Below, in pieces: positions 1 to 10,667 of a stretch of 64,000 nt of DNA; the first letter of the stretch is position 1, and each line of letters begins with the position of its first letter. Origin of the DNA: Xiphydria camelus (taxonomy: Eukaryota > Arthropoda > Insecta > Hymenoptera > Xiphydriidae); the NCBI GenBank assembly GCA_963678675.1, contig OY783192.1:34751250-34815249 (forward strand). Direction: 5' to 3'. The notes under the pieces are model-generated. The model ran no database searches and was not told where the DNA came from. It worked only from the letters and a program-made list of their open reading frames with translations. The translations under genes were made by a program, and so were the position numbers.

Positions 1-200
1 TCGTCAAGACGGTACTCGGTACTTTCGAAATTGTACGCTCGACTCGAGGCGAAGTTTAATATCGATGCAAAGAACGCGTTTTCGCTTTCGAATTAAAGTT
101 TTTGCTTCAAAATAAATCGGGAAATTGTCGCTCACGGTCGACGAGGTCAGGATATCAATCGTTATCAGGGCGAGTCACTTGGATGCGTAATTATTTGCAG
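1..200 (+). other. Intron upstream of the first visible Wnt exon
   Basis: This stretch ends in a pyrimidine-containing tract and an AG at 199-200, directly before the first recognisable Wnt codons. It is therefore read as the 3' end of an intron whose 5' exon lies outside the window. I see no Wnt-like residues here. The open frame from 102 is simply read-through into the exon. Confidence 0.6.
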
Positions 201-2681
201 GCTATCAGCGCCGGGGCAAGATTAGCCATAGAGGAGTGCCAACATCAGTTCAGATCGGCGAGATGGAACTGTTCCCTGAGCCTGGAGACGCCGGAGAACA
301 TTTTCGGGGGCGTCATGTCCGTCAGTGAGTATATCTCGGGACCAGCGATTAATTGGAGCGAATATCCTCCAAAATAATAAGACGTCACTCGGAAATCCTC
401 CTCCAAGGAGCAAGAACGAGCAACAAAGCGTCATTCTATCTTGCAGACAGCCGGGAGGCGGCGTTCGTCTACGCGATATCGGCAGCCGGTGTCGCTTACA
501 GCGTAACGAGGGCTTGTTCCAAGGGTGAGCTGACCGATTGCTCCTGCGACAATCGCGTCAGGACTCGACACCCGAATCACTGGCAGTGGGGCGGATGCAG
601 CGAGGCGAGTGTCAATGGATGCGCGTATACGAGGTTCCTCTCTCCCCTCCCTCGTCAAACGCCCTTCATCCGTCTTCCGACAAAACAGAACTTTACTTGA
701 GGAGAACGGTTCCATCGATAGCGGAATTAACAGAGCGATTTTAATTAAATTCGATAAATCGAGAGATATGAGAGAGTGTCAGGATTCTCCGCTTGAATTT
801 TTCTGAGGATTCATCACCTTATATATAATAAATGTAAAATAAGTATATGTGTGTGTGTGGTTAAGAAACCATCATAAAAATGTTACCAAAGGGTATCATA
901 TTTATCTATCGATTCAGAATTAAAAGAAATGAATATATCGCTTCTCTCTCCGGCATTAATTTATTTATATCGTACGTTTTATACGAGTTAGCGAATCATC
1001 GCAAAAATTTCACCGATGGGTGTGAAATAGGTATTTATATTTGTCAATTTACCGAATTTGGTCAAAGTCATTCCGTTAATTATATTATCAATGGAACCTC
1101 CTTAAAAAAAACGCGTCACGCACGAAACAGCTGACCCCGCAGCGACGAGCGCGTGTCGATGTTGGCCGAGTCAATCGATCGCGCGAGTTCCGTCCCCTTC
1201 GCCACCTCGCTCTCGCTCCTCCGGGTTTCTCCTCCGAGAGGGACAGGTATTTTCTGCGGGAAGGTGAAACGCGAAAGGTAAATGGATGCGCTTCGCGTGA
1301 ACAGGTGACCCCTTGTAGACATTGCCAGCTTACAAGGGGCTTAGGGGGCTAAGCTTGTTAAGTTGCAACAACCCTCCCCTCTGGATCCACGTACCAACGC
1401 GACTCCGACGTACACACGCGCTCGCGTCAGCGGCGCGTGAGGGAGGACGGACGTTGACGACGACGACGGCGACACACGCGGAGGGCAGGGCTATGCAAAC
1501 CGGCGAGGTATAACGCCGCGGTGACGACGTCGTCTGTTTGTCGAAACGCGAGATTCCTTAACGAGAGTCCCGCGGGATCGGGACCGGTTTCGGGATAACA
1601 ATGTTTGCCCTGGGAACATTCCCCTAACGACACTTTCTCGCCCGGCAATTACCTTTCCTCGAATTGTCGCTCGTAAATTCGTCGGGAGCGCGCGCTTCTT
1701 CGTGGCGGTAATACATTGTATACGTGGGATTCTCCGCGCGCATTTTTCCTTCCCGATCCTGTTGATCAGTGTTATCCGGCACATCGAGAGGTCGGATCTC
1801 GAGCACACACAGCCGAGGTTTATTCTCATTACTCCCCTCCTCGGCCTTCCAGGACATCCACTTCGGCGAGAAGTTTTCGCGCGAGTGGTCCGAGGGCGGC
1901 GAGGAGTCGGCGAAAGACGCCGTCCACGCCGGACCCAGGAGCTTGGCCGGGCAGCTGATGAGGAAGCACGATAGCGAGGCGGGAAGGCGGGCGATTCGCT
2001 CGAGGATGCAGCGAGTTTGCAAGTGTCACGGTGAGCTCTCGCGTTCGAGACATTTAGCGGTCGTCGAGGGACACTTGAGAAACGGCCGATACAGCGCGAT
2101 CGTTTGTTCCGTTGCAGGAATGTCGGGATCGTGCAGCGTGAGCGTTTGCTGGCGAAAGCTCCCGGCGTTCAGGCTGGCGGGGGCGGCTTTGGCGGCCCTT
2201 CACGAGGGAGCCGCCCTGGTTCGACTGGCTCAGAGGGGCGGCAGGAGGCCGCCGAGGCTGAGACCGGCGAGACCGGACCTGAAGCGGCCCAACAAGACGG
2301 ACCTGGTCTACCTCGAAGACAGTCCCGATTATTGCGAGCGAAATATCACGTGAGTAGTATCCGTTCGCTTCGAAAGATATTCGCTCAACGAGGCAGGAAA
2401 TTGCAAAATTGCTCGTGCATCGAAAAAAAAAAGAACGCGCGAGGAAGCATACAGGAATTTATGTCGCGATTCGTTGCAGACTCGGCATTCCCGGAACGCG
2501 CGGCAGGGTGTGCAATCGAACGTCCCTCGGTCTGGACGGATGTCGGTTGCTCTGCTGCGGCCGGGGCTACCAGACGCGGGTGCGCGACGTCACCGAGAAG
2601 TGTAAGTGCAAATTCGTCTGGTGCTGTCAAGTCCAGTGCGAGTTCTGTCGGCAGACGCGCGAGGAATACGTCTGCAACTGA
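201..2681 (+). CDS. Wnt-family secreted ligand, 3' part (5' exons outside window)
   Basis: Secreted lipid-modified Wnt ligand for Frizzled receptors. Five exons join in phase: 201-324, 447-604, 1853-2030, 2118-2349 and 2480-2681 (TGA 2679-2681), giving 297 residues; the signal peptide and N-terminal exons are missing. Visible hallmarks are AIEECQHQF and RWNCS (exon 1), [20 protein letters not shown] and WQWGGCS (exon 2), the lipid-acceptor segment CKCHGMSGSC across the exon 3/4 junction (Met where most Wnts have Val or Leu), [12 protein letters not shown] (exon 4), and [16 protein letters not shown] and CKCKFVWCC with a terminal VCN (exon 5). The second intron needs a GC donor at 605-606. The subfamily is uncertain. 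The C-terminal half most resembles Wnt16, Wnt4 or arthropod WntA, and it is clearly not Wnt1, Wnt6 or Wnt10. A possible poly(A) signal lies at 4285-4290. Confidence 0.93.
605..1852 (+). other. Wnt intron 2 (GC-AG), no gene seen
   Basis: A 1.25 kb intron between Wnt exons. It starts with GC and ends with AG and contains a short (TG)n run near 850. The short open frames here have no recognisable domain and are treated as chance. Confidence 0.6.
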
Positions 2682-3198
2682 GAGCGAGGGAGAGTGAGAG
2701 AGAGAGAGAGAGAGCTCCGGGTTCCGGAAGAAAAAAAGCGTACGCTCGAGGTGGATCCGACGCGTTTCGTCGTCAGAACCGCGACGTACGAACGAGAGAT
2801 CGGTACGGATATCGCGGATCGTCCGCGATTCTTCGCGATTGACAAAAATTCGAGAAAGGCGAAGAGGTCGTCGAGCGACGGGGGGATCCACCTCGAGTCC
2901 ATCGTCTTGAAACCGTGCCAAGCGCGACCGACGTGATTTAACTCCAGGTGACGTCGCAGCGAAGCCACTGCGACGCACACGCGATAATATAGGCGTATAA
3001 GGCGCGCCGCCACCGAGAGGCTACGAGATATATATCAGCTGCGTACGCGCGATGAAGATATATTTATAATTTATAATTCCCGAGGAGAATGTGTGTGTGC
3101 GTGAGTGCGTGCGTGCAGCGCCGGACGAGCAAATGCTTCCTTTCTTTGTCGTCTCTCAGAAGTATAAACTACCCGTGCGAGGTGACACCCTCTGTACA

Positions 3199-3295
3199 TG
3201 GCAGTAATTCGGTTTCGCGGTTGCCTTCAACAGGCGCGGCAGCCGCCGCCGCCGCTGCGCCTGTGGAAGGCAACCGCGCAACCGAGCGACTGCCA
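3199..3295 (+). other. 97-nt near-perfect hairpin, candidate microRNA precursor
   Basis: Two arms of about 42 nt (3199-3240 and 3254-3295) are reverse complements with about 37 of 42 positions matching, no gaps, and a GCC-repeat loop of about 13 nt. At least two of the differences would be G-U wobbles. The arms are not simple repeats, so the pairing is unlikely to be a composition artefact. It lies 518 nt after the Wnt stop codon, inside the probable 3' UTR. Length and shape suit a pre-miRNA, but I recognise no known mature sequence. It could also be a small foldback repeat. Confidence 0.5.
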
Positions 3296-4284
3296 CGCAC
3301 GAAAGGTACTGCCACACTCGCGCGTATTAGAAGGCGCGAGTAAGGTTTAGGAATAGATAGGAGATGTATAAACACGTGTTACTCTCGAAAAACGGATACC
3401 AATGCTCTCTTAGCGTGTAAGTTGTAATGACGCGAAGCGACTTAAACCAGGTTTCCTCGAGAAAGTATGGAATTTCGGAACGCCCTCCGGAGAAGTTTCC
3501 AGGGAAAGGATGTTTTTCTTTATTCCTCGCAGCTTCCCTCGCCGCTCACCGTGCTCTTTTTCAAGAAAACAATTACGAGTTTTTCAAATTCTAGAAAAAC
3601 AGACGCGACTAGCTGAAACCACGATGTCCCGTCGCGGCGAATCGGAGGCGCTCTTGAACAGCGTTTCAAATTCCATAATTCCTCGCGGCAACTATCCCGC
3701 CCGGGCGACTCGAACACCGGATTCGAGGTGAACTGCCGATCGAAGGAGTTTCGATAAATTCGGAGTCGATCGAAAATAATTCTGCCAATGAATGTACATA
3801 TACTTTTTTTACTACGAATTATCGTGTATATATTAACGATTCGATCCAAGCATTCTCACGTTGAAGAAACGTACCCGTCGAAGTCGTAGCGACGGAAGAA
3901 ATCGCGTGTGTCGCCTCCCATTGAGCTCCTCACTCCGCGATATCCCTCGCATTTATCAGTACGTCATCGCGATTCTCTCTACCTCCGATCGAGCTGCAAC
4001 GGATTACGGTAGACGACTCGATCGCGAGGAAAGAGATTTCTCCGTGGTTTTCCCTTACAGAGAAATGCACGTCCTCCTTCCCTCGAATCTTCCACAGTCC
4101 CCTTTCCGATCCCTTTGTCTCTCCCTATAGAAAAAAAGGACTCTCTCTCAACTACCCCCCCCCCTTATTCCACGGCGAGTAGCAACCGTGGAATCCAGTA
4201 GTCGACGTAGCAATCGCGTATCCCGTACGTCGCAAGGGTGCAGGGCGAGTCCTGCGCTTGCTCGATGTGATTAGCCAAGAAAAA

Positions 4285-4290
4285 AATAAA
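4285..4290 (+). terminator. Possible poly(A) signal of the Wnt gene
   Basis: AATAAA on the plus strand, the first canonical hexamer I see after the Wnt stop codon, in an AT-rich stretch. Confidence 0.4.
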
Positions 4291-4362
4291 TAGAGATTAT
4301 GTATAAGCGTGTAGGTCCTCCCTCATATAATATATACAAAGCGCAGTATTGACAAATTGTAA

Positions 4363-4368
4363 TTTATT
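4363..4368 (-). terminator. Possible poly(A) signal of the UGT-like gene
   Basis: TTTATT on the plus strand reads AATAAA on the minus strand, about 420 nt downstream of the UGT-like stop codon. Confidence 0.4.
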
Positions 4369-4789
4369 TTCTTCACGATATATTATGTAATATTATACAT
4401 ATTTTTAGCTTTTTCTAACGACGTACGATCATCCAAATCAATTCGTATGATTGCGTCTCTCTTAATCGGCCCTGTAGGAGCCTCTCTCTTAGTTCGTAAC
4501 ATTTGTATATGTATATGTCTGACCTTGTACTCTACGTGTATTTGTAAACAGTATATGAAAATTGTCCGAATAACCGAGGATACCGAATCTCGATGATATT
4601 TACTAGCGATAAACAGTCCGATCTCTTGTGACAATCCCAAAAGCGAACACTTTGACGTATTTTCGGTACCCCGTTAGATCGATTTTTTACAGTTTCTCTT
4701 TCCAGAACGTCATGCACGTTGCGGTTTACGACTTACGCGCGAAACAATTCACTGCGATACGATAGCTTCTTACATTTACGCGATTCGAA

Positions 4790-6606
4790 TTATCGCCTCT
4801 TAGGTTTCGACGGCTGACCGGTGGACACCCGATTAGCCGCGAGAATTCGCCTCGCGATGAAATAAGCCAGAGGCAGGAAGGAACCCAGGATAATTCCCGT
4901 GCAGAGCCCAACGAGGAACCAGAGATCCTCGTTGAACATACGCCGGTAATTGAACTTGCTGTGATTTCTGACCGCGAGGAGCTTCTCGTCCTTGTCGACG
5001 TTCCTGGCCACGTAATCCAGCCAGTAGAAGATTCTGTCGGTCACGGGGTTCGGCCTGTCGCGAATCGCCACCGATACCTTTCGCGCGTTTTCCCGATAAC
5101 CGGCGGTCTCGTGAACGCGCTTCACGGCGCTCGTTATCGCCTCGACGCCGAAGTCGCCGTTCGTCGAGTACGCGAATCCCAATTCGACCGCCCTGAGCTC
5201 GTTGCTCGCCTCATGCTCGTTTCTCGGGAAGCAGATTGTCGGCGTACCGTGAAAAGCCGCCTCCAGGAGCTCCGTGTCCGCGCAGTGGCTGAGCAGTACC
5301 CTGGTCCTGCCGCATCCTGCGGAAGAGGAACGCGCGGCGGTATAGGTAAGCACGTACGACGTTTCCTATAAATTTCACACCGTGCAGGCGGTGCGAAGAG
5401 AGTAACGCGTTTACCGATAATATCTTGGCGTACGACGTCGCCGTGAACGAAGAGATTTTCCGGCTTCTCCTCGCCAAAAGTCACATTCGAATTTTTCCAC
5501 ACGACCGCCTGACCCTGCCTGCCTTGCGGCAAGTTCAGGGCCAATTCCCGGATCAATTTCGCGTGACCCCCGTCCAGCAGAACTGCGATCGTGCCCAGTC
5601 TGTATTCGATTAATTCTTTTTGCAAAGCCGGAGGCAGTGGATTAAAGCCTCTGCAGTGATGGCAGCCGATCTGCGGAACGACGGAATTAGAGGCTTCTCT
5701 ATAAGTGCCACGCGATTCGCGTAAAATTACTTACCTCCACAAATAGTTGCGTGAAAGAGACGAAATTCGATCGCAATACGGGATCGGCGCCCCAGAAAAC
5801 TAGATCAACGTCCTGATATAGATTTTCCAAATCGACCTCTACCTGCGGCAAGTACTTGGCGACCAAAAGCAGAGCCGGTATCGCGTAATTGCTCTCGGCG
5901 TTCGACAAGAGGGATCTCAAATTGAGAAGTTTCATCAGCCTCGTCCAAACACCGCCGGTTTGGATTGACAGAGCCACTCCCGTCTGATGGAACGTATAGA
6001 GCTCGTCCTCGTGGCTCAGCGCCCATATCACTGGGATCGACTTAATCGATTTCACCCACGGCAACAAGCAGCCGTCGTGCCTGGGGATATAATCGTGATT
6101 TTATTCCCCTCCGTAAAAGTATAATAAAAAAAAATTCTATCGATTTTCAGACATCGAGAAAGCGAGAATTCTTCGAAAGAAAAATATATTTTCTAAATGG
6201 ATGGAATGTATTTGAAAAATTTCGCCTCACTTGCGCACCTTATCGCCGGAAAAATGACAAAGGTCGGTTGAAGTTCCCGAACCACATTCAAGACCTCCTC
6301 GTCCCTCAAGAAGCTCTCGCAAGCTTCCAACGCGTCGACCTCCCGACGTGCCGATTTTTTCCCATTCATGCGTAGCTTATGAACGCGCACATCCTCGATC
6401 AGGTGATCGTAGAGATCCGTTGTTGTGGACGGAACGATCAACGCAGTGTCGATACCCTGATCCGACAGCGTATTCGCGAGCAGAGAGAGCTCGTACTCAT
6501 TTTCGAAGGCGATAACGAGCGCTGATTTCGGAGGCGCGCCCGGAGACGAAGCACACGCGATGCAAACTATCGATAAGAATGCGAGAGAATTTCGGAGCGA
6601 TTTCAT
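4790..6606 (-). CDS. UDP-glycosyltransferase-like membrane protein, divergent
   Basis: Four exons join in phase on the minus strand: 6606-6239, 6080-5735, 5670-5415 and 5316-4790, giving 498 residues, close to the usual UGT length of about 520. The start is an ATG followed by a hydrophobic signal peptide (about residues 5-20, ending near ACASS). The C-terminal end has one membrane span (WFLVGLCTGIILGSFLPLAY) and a basic tail KPKRR, the standard topology of an ER UGT. The block FPAIR-HDGCLLPWVKSI and the C-terminal LLSHCAD, EAAFHGTPTICFP align with the family. However, the usual N-terminal catalytic His, the WLPQ element, the HGG turn and the terminal DQ of the donor-binding signature are absent: FVHGDVV, HCAD and NEHE stand in their places. 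The frame is intact, so this looks like a divergent member or pseudoenzyme rather than a dead gene. The substrate is unknown. Confidence 0.85.
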
Positions 6607-7862
6607 GTCGAGTCCACGATAAACGAGTCACTGACAGAAATAACGAATTTTCGGAGCGCCTATCTTTGCCCTCATGTCACTGTAGCTCCGTGAAGTCCCG
6701 CGATATAGCAATAGTTCTGTCGGCTATAGTTCTCTTCTATACAATAGATACGCCGGGTACAAACAGTTCCTTCCACGTGTACAGCACCCACTGGCTATAA
6801 TAACACGCACGTAAATAACTCCGGTTTTTCGCGAAGAGTCTCACTGATTTTACAGATTGTACGAAGTCTAAATCGCGTAGGTTTAATGATACAACGAATG
6901 AAATTCATTTGAGCCTGGAACAATGAGAAAATTCGTCTTCTTTACGTACAAATAATGTTATTAATGCGCGTACGAGCCAGGCAGCGAGCTACTCGACGCA
7001 GAACCGTCGTGGGACGTGTGTGTAACTAACTGCCTGGTTGCATCGGTTCTCTCTCTTTCTCGTATGTTATACATGTAGGTCCTTCTCTGATCTCTGAGCC
7101 GCAGCATCTCGTGACTGATACTATACGCGGTGTCGAGAATACTCTAGAACCATGCATTAATATTTAAATCAGTAATCAAACTACAGTAGTAATAAAACAT
7201 TAATTGATCTTATTATCATAATCATTGTAATAGTCGGTGAGTTCTGACTATAAAAAAAGCACGGTATAAACAATGAGAAATCTATAATAATATCGTTCTT
7301 AATTTCCCTATTTTTATTCTCCCCCCTTCACCAACATTTTTATTCTAGATTCGCCTATGTTAGTAGTATTTTTATGATAGATCTAGACGTTCATTCATTC
7401 TCATTAATTCATTCGTGTTGAATGGAATTTTAGAAAGATTATTTTTGGAAATGAAAGACTGTATTATCTATTTGTAGAAGTTAATCTGTTTCAGTTATGA
7501 ATATTTATATCTCGTTTGTCCCCTTGATTTAAATATAAATTAACTGAAATTTTTAATCTAGCCTTGGCGCATTTTGTATCGAGCGCACGGGATTGTGGGA
7601 CGCGCGCCTAACCACTGAACGAAGAGTTCAGTGCGCGTAACGGACGCAAATGATTTCTGGCGGCATGTCAGCTGGCCGAGTCAGTATCTAAAACGTCTCA
7701 TCGATGGAAATATCGTTCTGTGAGAATTGAACAACAATTTAATTAAAAAGTTATTTAGTTAAAATACTGTGAATACATTTTGTACGTTTTTTTATGGTCT
7801 TACGAATCGTGGCGAATCAAAGAGTTTTAGGTTAGAAAAGTGTACTAAAGAACTAAATAAAA
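6607..7862. other. Divergent intergenic region between UGT-like gene and Nup62
   Basis: About 1.25 kb separates two start codons pointing away from each other, so it should hold both promoters and 5' UTRs. An imperfect inverted repeat (GCCAGGCAG near 6975 and CTGCCTGG near 7038) spans about 75 nt. The part from 7150 to 7560 is AT-rich with no gene. No coding exon was recognised. Confidence 0.5.
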
Positions 7863-9564
7863 ATGAATTTTACGTTCGATGCATCGAAAACGCAAACTGG
7901 AGCGACGCCGGGAACGAATACTTCAACTCCTGGAGGTAATTATTGATTATTTAACTTTAACGTTGATAATTTTTTATTAGTTTGCCTCCTATATTCGACT
8001 TTTTTTTTTCCGCTTTGCTACCTATATCATCCATATAGTAAAATATAACATTATTACACTCGTCACGTTCATTTCAAGGCTTTGCGGGAGCCGGAGATGC
8101 CGGCAAACCAGCATCAACGGGTTTTCCGCTGACGTCCGCCCCTTCTCAAGTAAAACCAGGCGGTCTGTCGTTCGGATTAACTGGATTCGGAACTCCCGCG
8201 AATACGCAGAGCACTGGCTTGACTTTTGGCACTCCAGCAGCAGCTGCCACCGTCCCTGGAATGACTTTTGCCACTCCAACGACATCAGCTTTGAATTTCT
8301 CGGCCACTAACCCGACAACCGCCACAGGATTCGGCACTGGGAACGTTCAAGCGGCCGCTACTTCCACCGGTTTCTCTCTGGGTGGAGTAACTCCGGCCAG
8401 TACTGGAAGCACCGGCTTGTCTTTCGGACTTCCGAGCCTAACGGCTACCAGCACTGGCCTACCCGGCTCAGTCGGTCTCACCGCAGCTTCTACCGCTCCA
8501 CCTGGATTTAGTATCGCTACAACTACGGCCACACCTCAGACCGGCGGCACGGGCTTTACTCTAGGTGGATCGACTACGGTGACGACCAGTACCGCATTCA
8601 ATACGAGCACTCCCGTTCCTTCGACAGGATTTTCTCTCGGCGGCCCTGCGACTACTTCGGCAACCACGGGATTGACTCTAGGCGCTGCCGTGCCTGCTAC
8701 GTCCACAACCGGATTCTCACTAGGTAAAACTACGGCGGCACCGGTTTCGACTGCGGTGGCAACGACTACCCCTCAAACATCGTTAGGCACTGCTACAACG
8801 TACGAGTCAAATAGTCTCTCGATTGCGCATTCGTATTTCCAATAGTCTTCCAACGATATCGAACGTTGTATTTCTCTCGCAGAGTGAGCTCTTCGACGAG
8901 TAGCCAGCCGGGTGCCATTAACTTTTGCCAACTCGAAGAATCCATCAACAAATGGACTCTGGAATTAGAGGAACAAGAGAAAGCGTTCGTCAACCAAGCG
9001 ACGCAAGTGAACGCTTGGGATAAGCTGCTAATAGCGAACGGGGAGAAAATCTCGATTCTAAACGAAGAGGTCGAGAGAGTGAAACTCGAACAGCAGCAAT
9101 TGGAGCACGAGCTCGATTATGTGGTAGGTGAACGGAGTTATTTTAATTATGCCATCAGATGTATCGATGATTGAAGTTAACGTTCGAGTTGTTTTTTACA
9201 GGTCGGCCAGCAGAAGGAACTTCAGGATTGCCTGGTACCGTTGGAAAAAGAACTGGCGTCGCTATCGGTGTCAGATCCCGAACGCGACTACACCTATCGT
9301 CTGACGGAGAGTTTACACACGCAATTGAACCAAATGTCGGAGGATCTGAAGGAGATCATCGAGCACCTCAACGAGGCTAATCGGACTCAGGACTCTAGCG
9401 ATCCGATAGTTCAAATCGGCAAGATTTTAAACGCCCACATGAACAGCCTGCAGTGGTTGGATCAGCGCACCAGTTTACTGAACCAGAAGATACAGCAGAT
9501 CGAGCAGATGCATCAAAACTTCAGACAGGAGAACGAACGGAGTTTCAATTTGGCTTATAATTGA
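7863..9564 (+). CDS. Nup62: Nucleoporin Nup62 (p62)
   Basis: Central-channel nucleoporin of the Nup62-Nup58-Nup54 complex. Four exons join in phase: 7863-7935, 8079-8799, 8883-9123 and 9202-9564, giving 465 residues. The N-terminal half (to about residue 265) is a Ser/Thr/Ala/Gly-rich FG domain with many GLSFG, GFG, TFG and GFSLGG repeats, which form the selective barrier and bind importin-beta-type receptors. The C-terminal part is the alpha-helical Nsp1-C coiled coil: INKWTLELEEQEKAF, QATQVNAWDKLL, GQQKEL, IIEHLNEA, ILNAHMNSLQWLDQ, ERSFNLAYN. These blocks match vertebrate Nup62 almost in register. The open frame of exon 2 runs beyond the splice site to a stop at 8845; the GT at 8800 followed by the AG at 8881-8882 restores the conserved frame. 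Confidence 0.96.
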
Positions 9565-9638
9565 GTTGTGCGTCGCGAGCAAGCGACCATTTCCAAACCC
9601 TTAATTTACATTTAATATACGGATTCGATTCTACAGAA

Positions 9639-9644
9639 AATAAA
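9639..9644 (+). terminator. Poly(A) signal of Nup62
   Basis: AATAAA 75 nt after the Nup62 stop codon, in the short spacer before HUS1, which reads in the opposite direction. Confidence 0.6.
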
Positions 9645-9667
9645 CATTTTCCAAAAGAGATGAAGCA

Positions 9668-9673
9668 TTTATT
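9668..9673 (-). terminator. Poly(A) signal of HUS1
   Basis: TTTATT, which is AATAAA on the minus strand, 23 nt beyond the HUS1 stop and only about 25 nt from the Nup62 signal on the other strand. The two transcripts probably end within or across each other. Confidence 0.6.
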
Positions 9674-9695
9674 TTCGTCGTTATTTCAGTGCGTT

Positions 9696-10667
9696 TTACG
9701 ACGCGATCGCAGGAATGAAGTGACGTATCTGAAGACTCCCTTCTATATTCAGGTACAGATTGATCATTCTCTCGTGTAGTATATTGCATTCGACGTTATC
9801 CGGACGCATAATGTCCCACGCTAAAAACATGCCGAATTTCTTAATGTCGACGCTGGCGGAAGCTTGTTCGTCCTCCGCTTGACTGCCGATCTTGGCTTTT
9901 AATCCTTGAAAGTGCGTCGCGACGGTGGCGTGATCCGTATCGATTTTCAAAATTAGCATTCCCGTTTTATCCGCTGTCAGTATCAACTGAGGACTCATGT
10001 TTCGCATCCTGTCCACCACGTTACGGACGTGCTTTAGCTGGGGTAAATCTATCGTGACCTAAAGCCGTCGAGATCGGTTTATGTAATCGAGATTTTTAAG
10101 AGAAAACGATTTTTAGTACGACAAACGCGAATTACATCGAATTCCGGAATATCCGGCGCTTTGTACTCGCCCCACTCGCTTCGGGATATCACTCGCACGG
10201 GTACGTCGTGCATGCACTGTCTCGACTCGGTGCTAAGCGAAGGCAATTCGATTTCTATGGTGAGGCACGGTTGCTGCTTGTTCGTCAGCTTGATCTTCGC
10301 GCTCTTCGCGGACATTTTCAACGAGTTTATGCTCCTGGCGAGCATGGACGGATCGAACTCCAAATAAATCTCGTTATCGTCTTGAGTCACCCCCGTCATC
10401 GAGTACTCGACGAAGAATTGCCTTTGCGTGAGTTGCGCCCAAACGACAGGCGTGCGATCGTCCCCCACGTTGAAACATAATTCGTCCGTCGTCAAGCGTA
10501 GGACGCAGCGCTTCGAGATTCGCGAGATCGTATTAACGATGTCTGGAATTGTTAATTTTCATTACGTACTTGAAATTTACTCCATCGGGGGAGAGGGCTC
10601 TGGGGCTTTACGCACTGGTGAAATCGCGCATCGCGGCCGTATCGATCATTCTGCACCTGAACCTCAT
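9696..10667 (-). CDS. HUS1: Checkpoint protein HUS1
   Basis: Subunit of the 9-1-1 (RAD9-RAD1-HUS1) DNA-damage clamp, a PCNA-like ring loaded by RAD17-RFC that activates ATR signalling. Three exons join in phase on the minus strand: 10667-10616, 10542-10136 and 10058-9696, giving 273 residues against about 280 in vertebrates. Diagnostic blocks are the N-terminal MRFRCRMID, then NNEIYLE-like DNEIYLEFDPSML, KIKLTNKQQPCLTIEIELPS, HDVPVRVISRSEW, MRNMSPQLILTAD, LKIDTDHATVATHF, VDIKKFGMFLAW and the C-terminal FIPAIA. The start is the ATG that gives the conserved MRFR. It converges with Nup62, with 131 bp between stop codons. Confidence 0.95.

Larger units (their letters stand above)
2682..4789. other. 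3' UTRs and spacer between convergent Wnt and UGT genes
   Basis: The region between two stop codons of convergent genes. It starts with a (GA)n run just after the Wnt stop. An AATAAA at 4285-4290 (+) would give a Wnt 3' UTR of about 1.6 kb. A TTTATT at 4363-4368 is an AATAAA on the minus strand that would end the UGT transcript about 430 nt after its stop. A strong hairpin at 3199-3295 is listed separately. No coding exon was recognised. Confidence 0.55.

Noticed and set aside
880..1134. 84-codon frame inside Wnt intron 2
   Set aside because: Short, AT-rich, no homology, and enclosed in an intron.
8219..8845. Nup62 FG-domain frame ending at 8845
   Set aside because: The last 15 codons are intron. 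The donor at 8800 and acceptor at 8882 restore the conserved coiled-coil frame.
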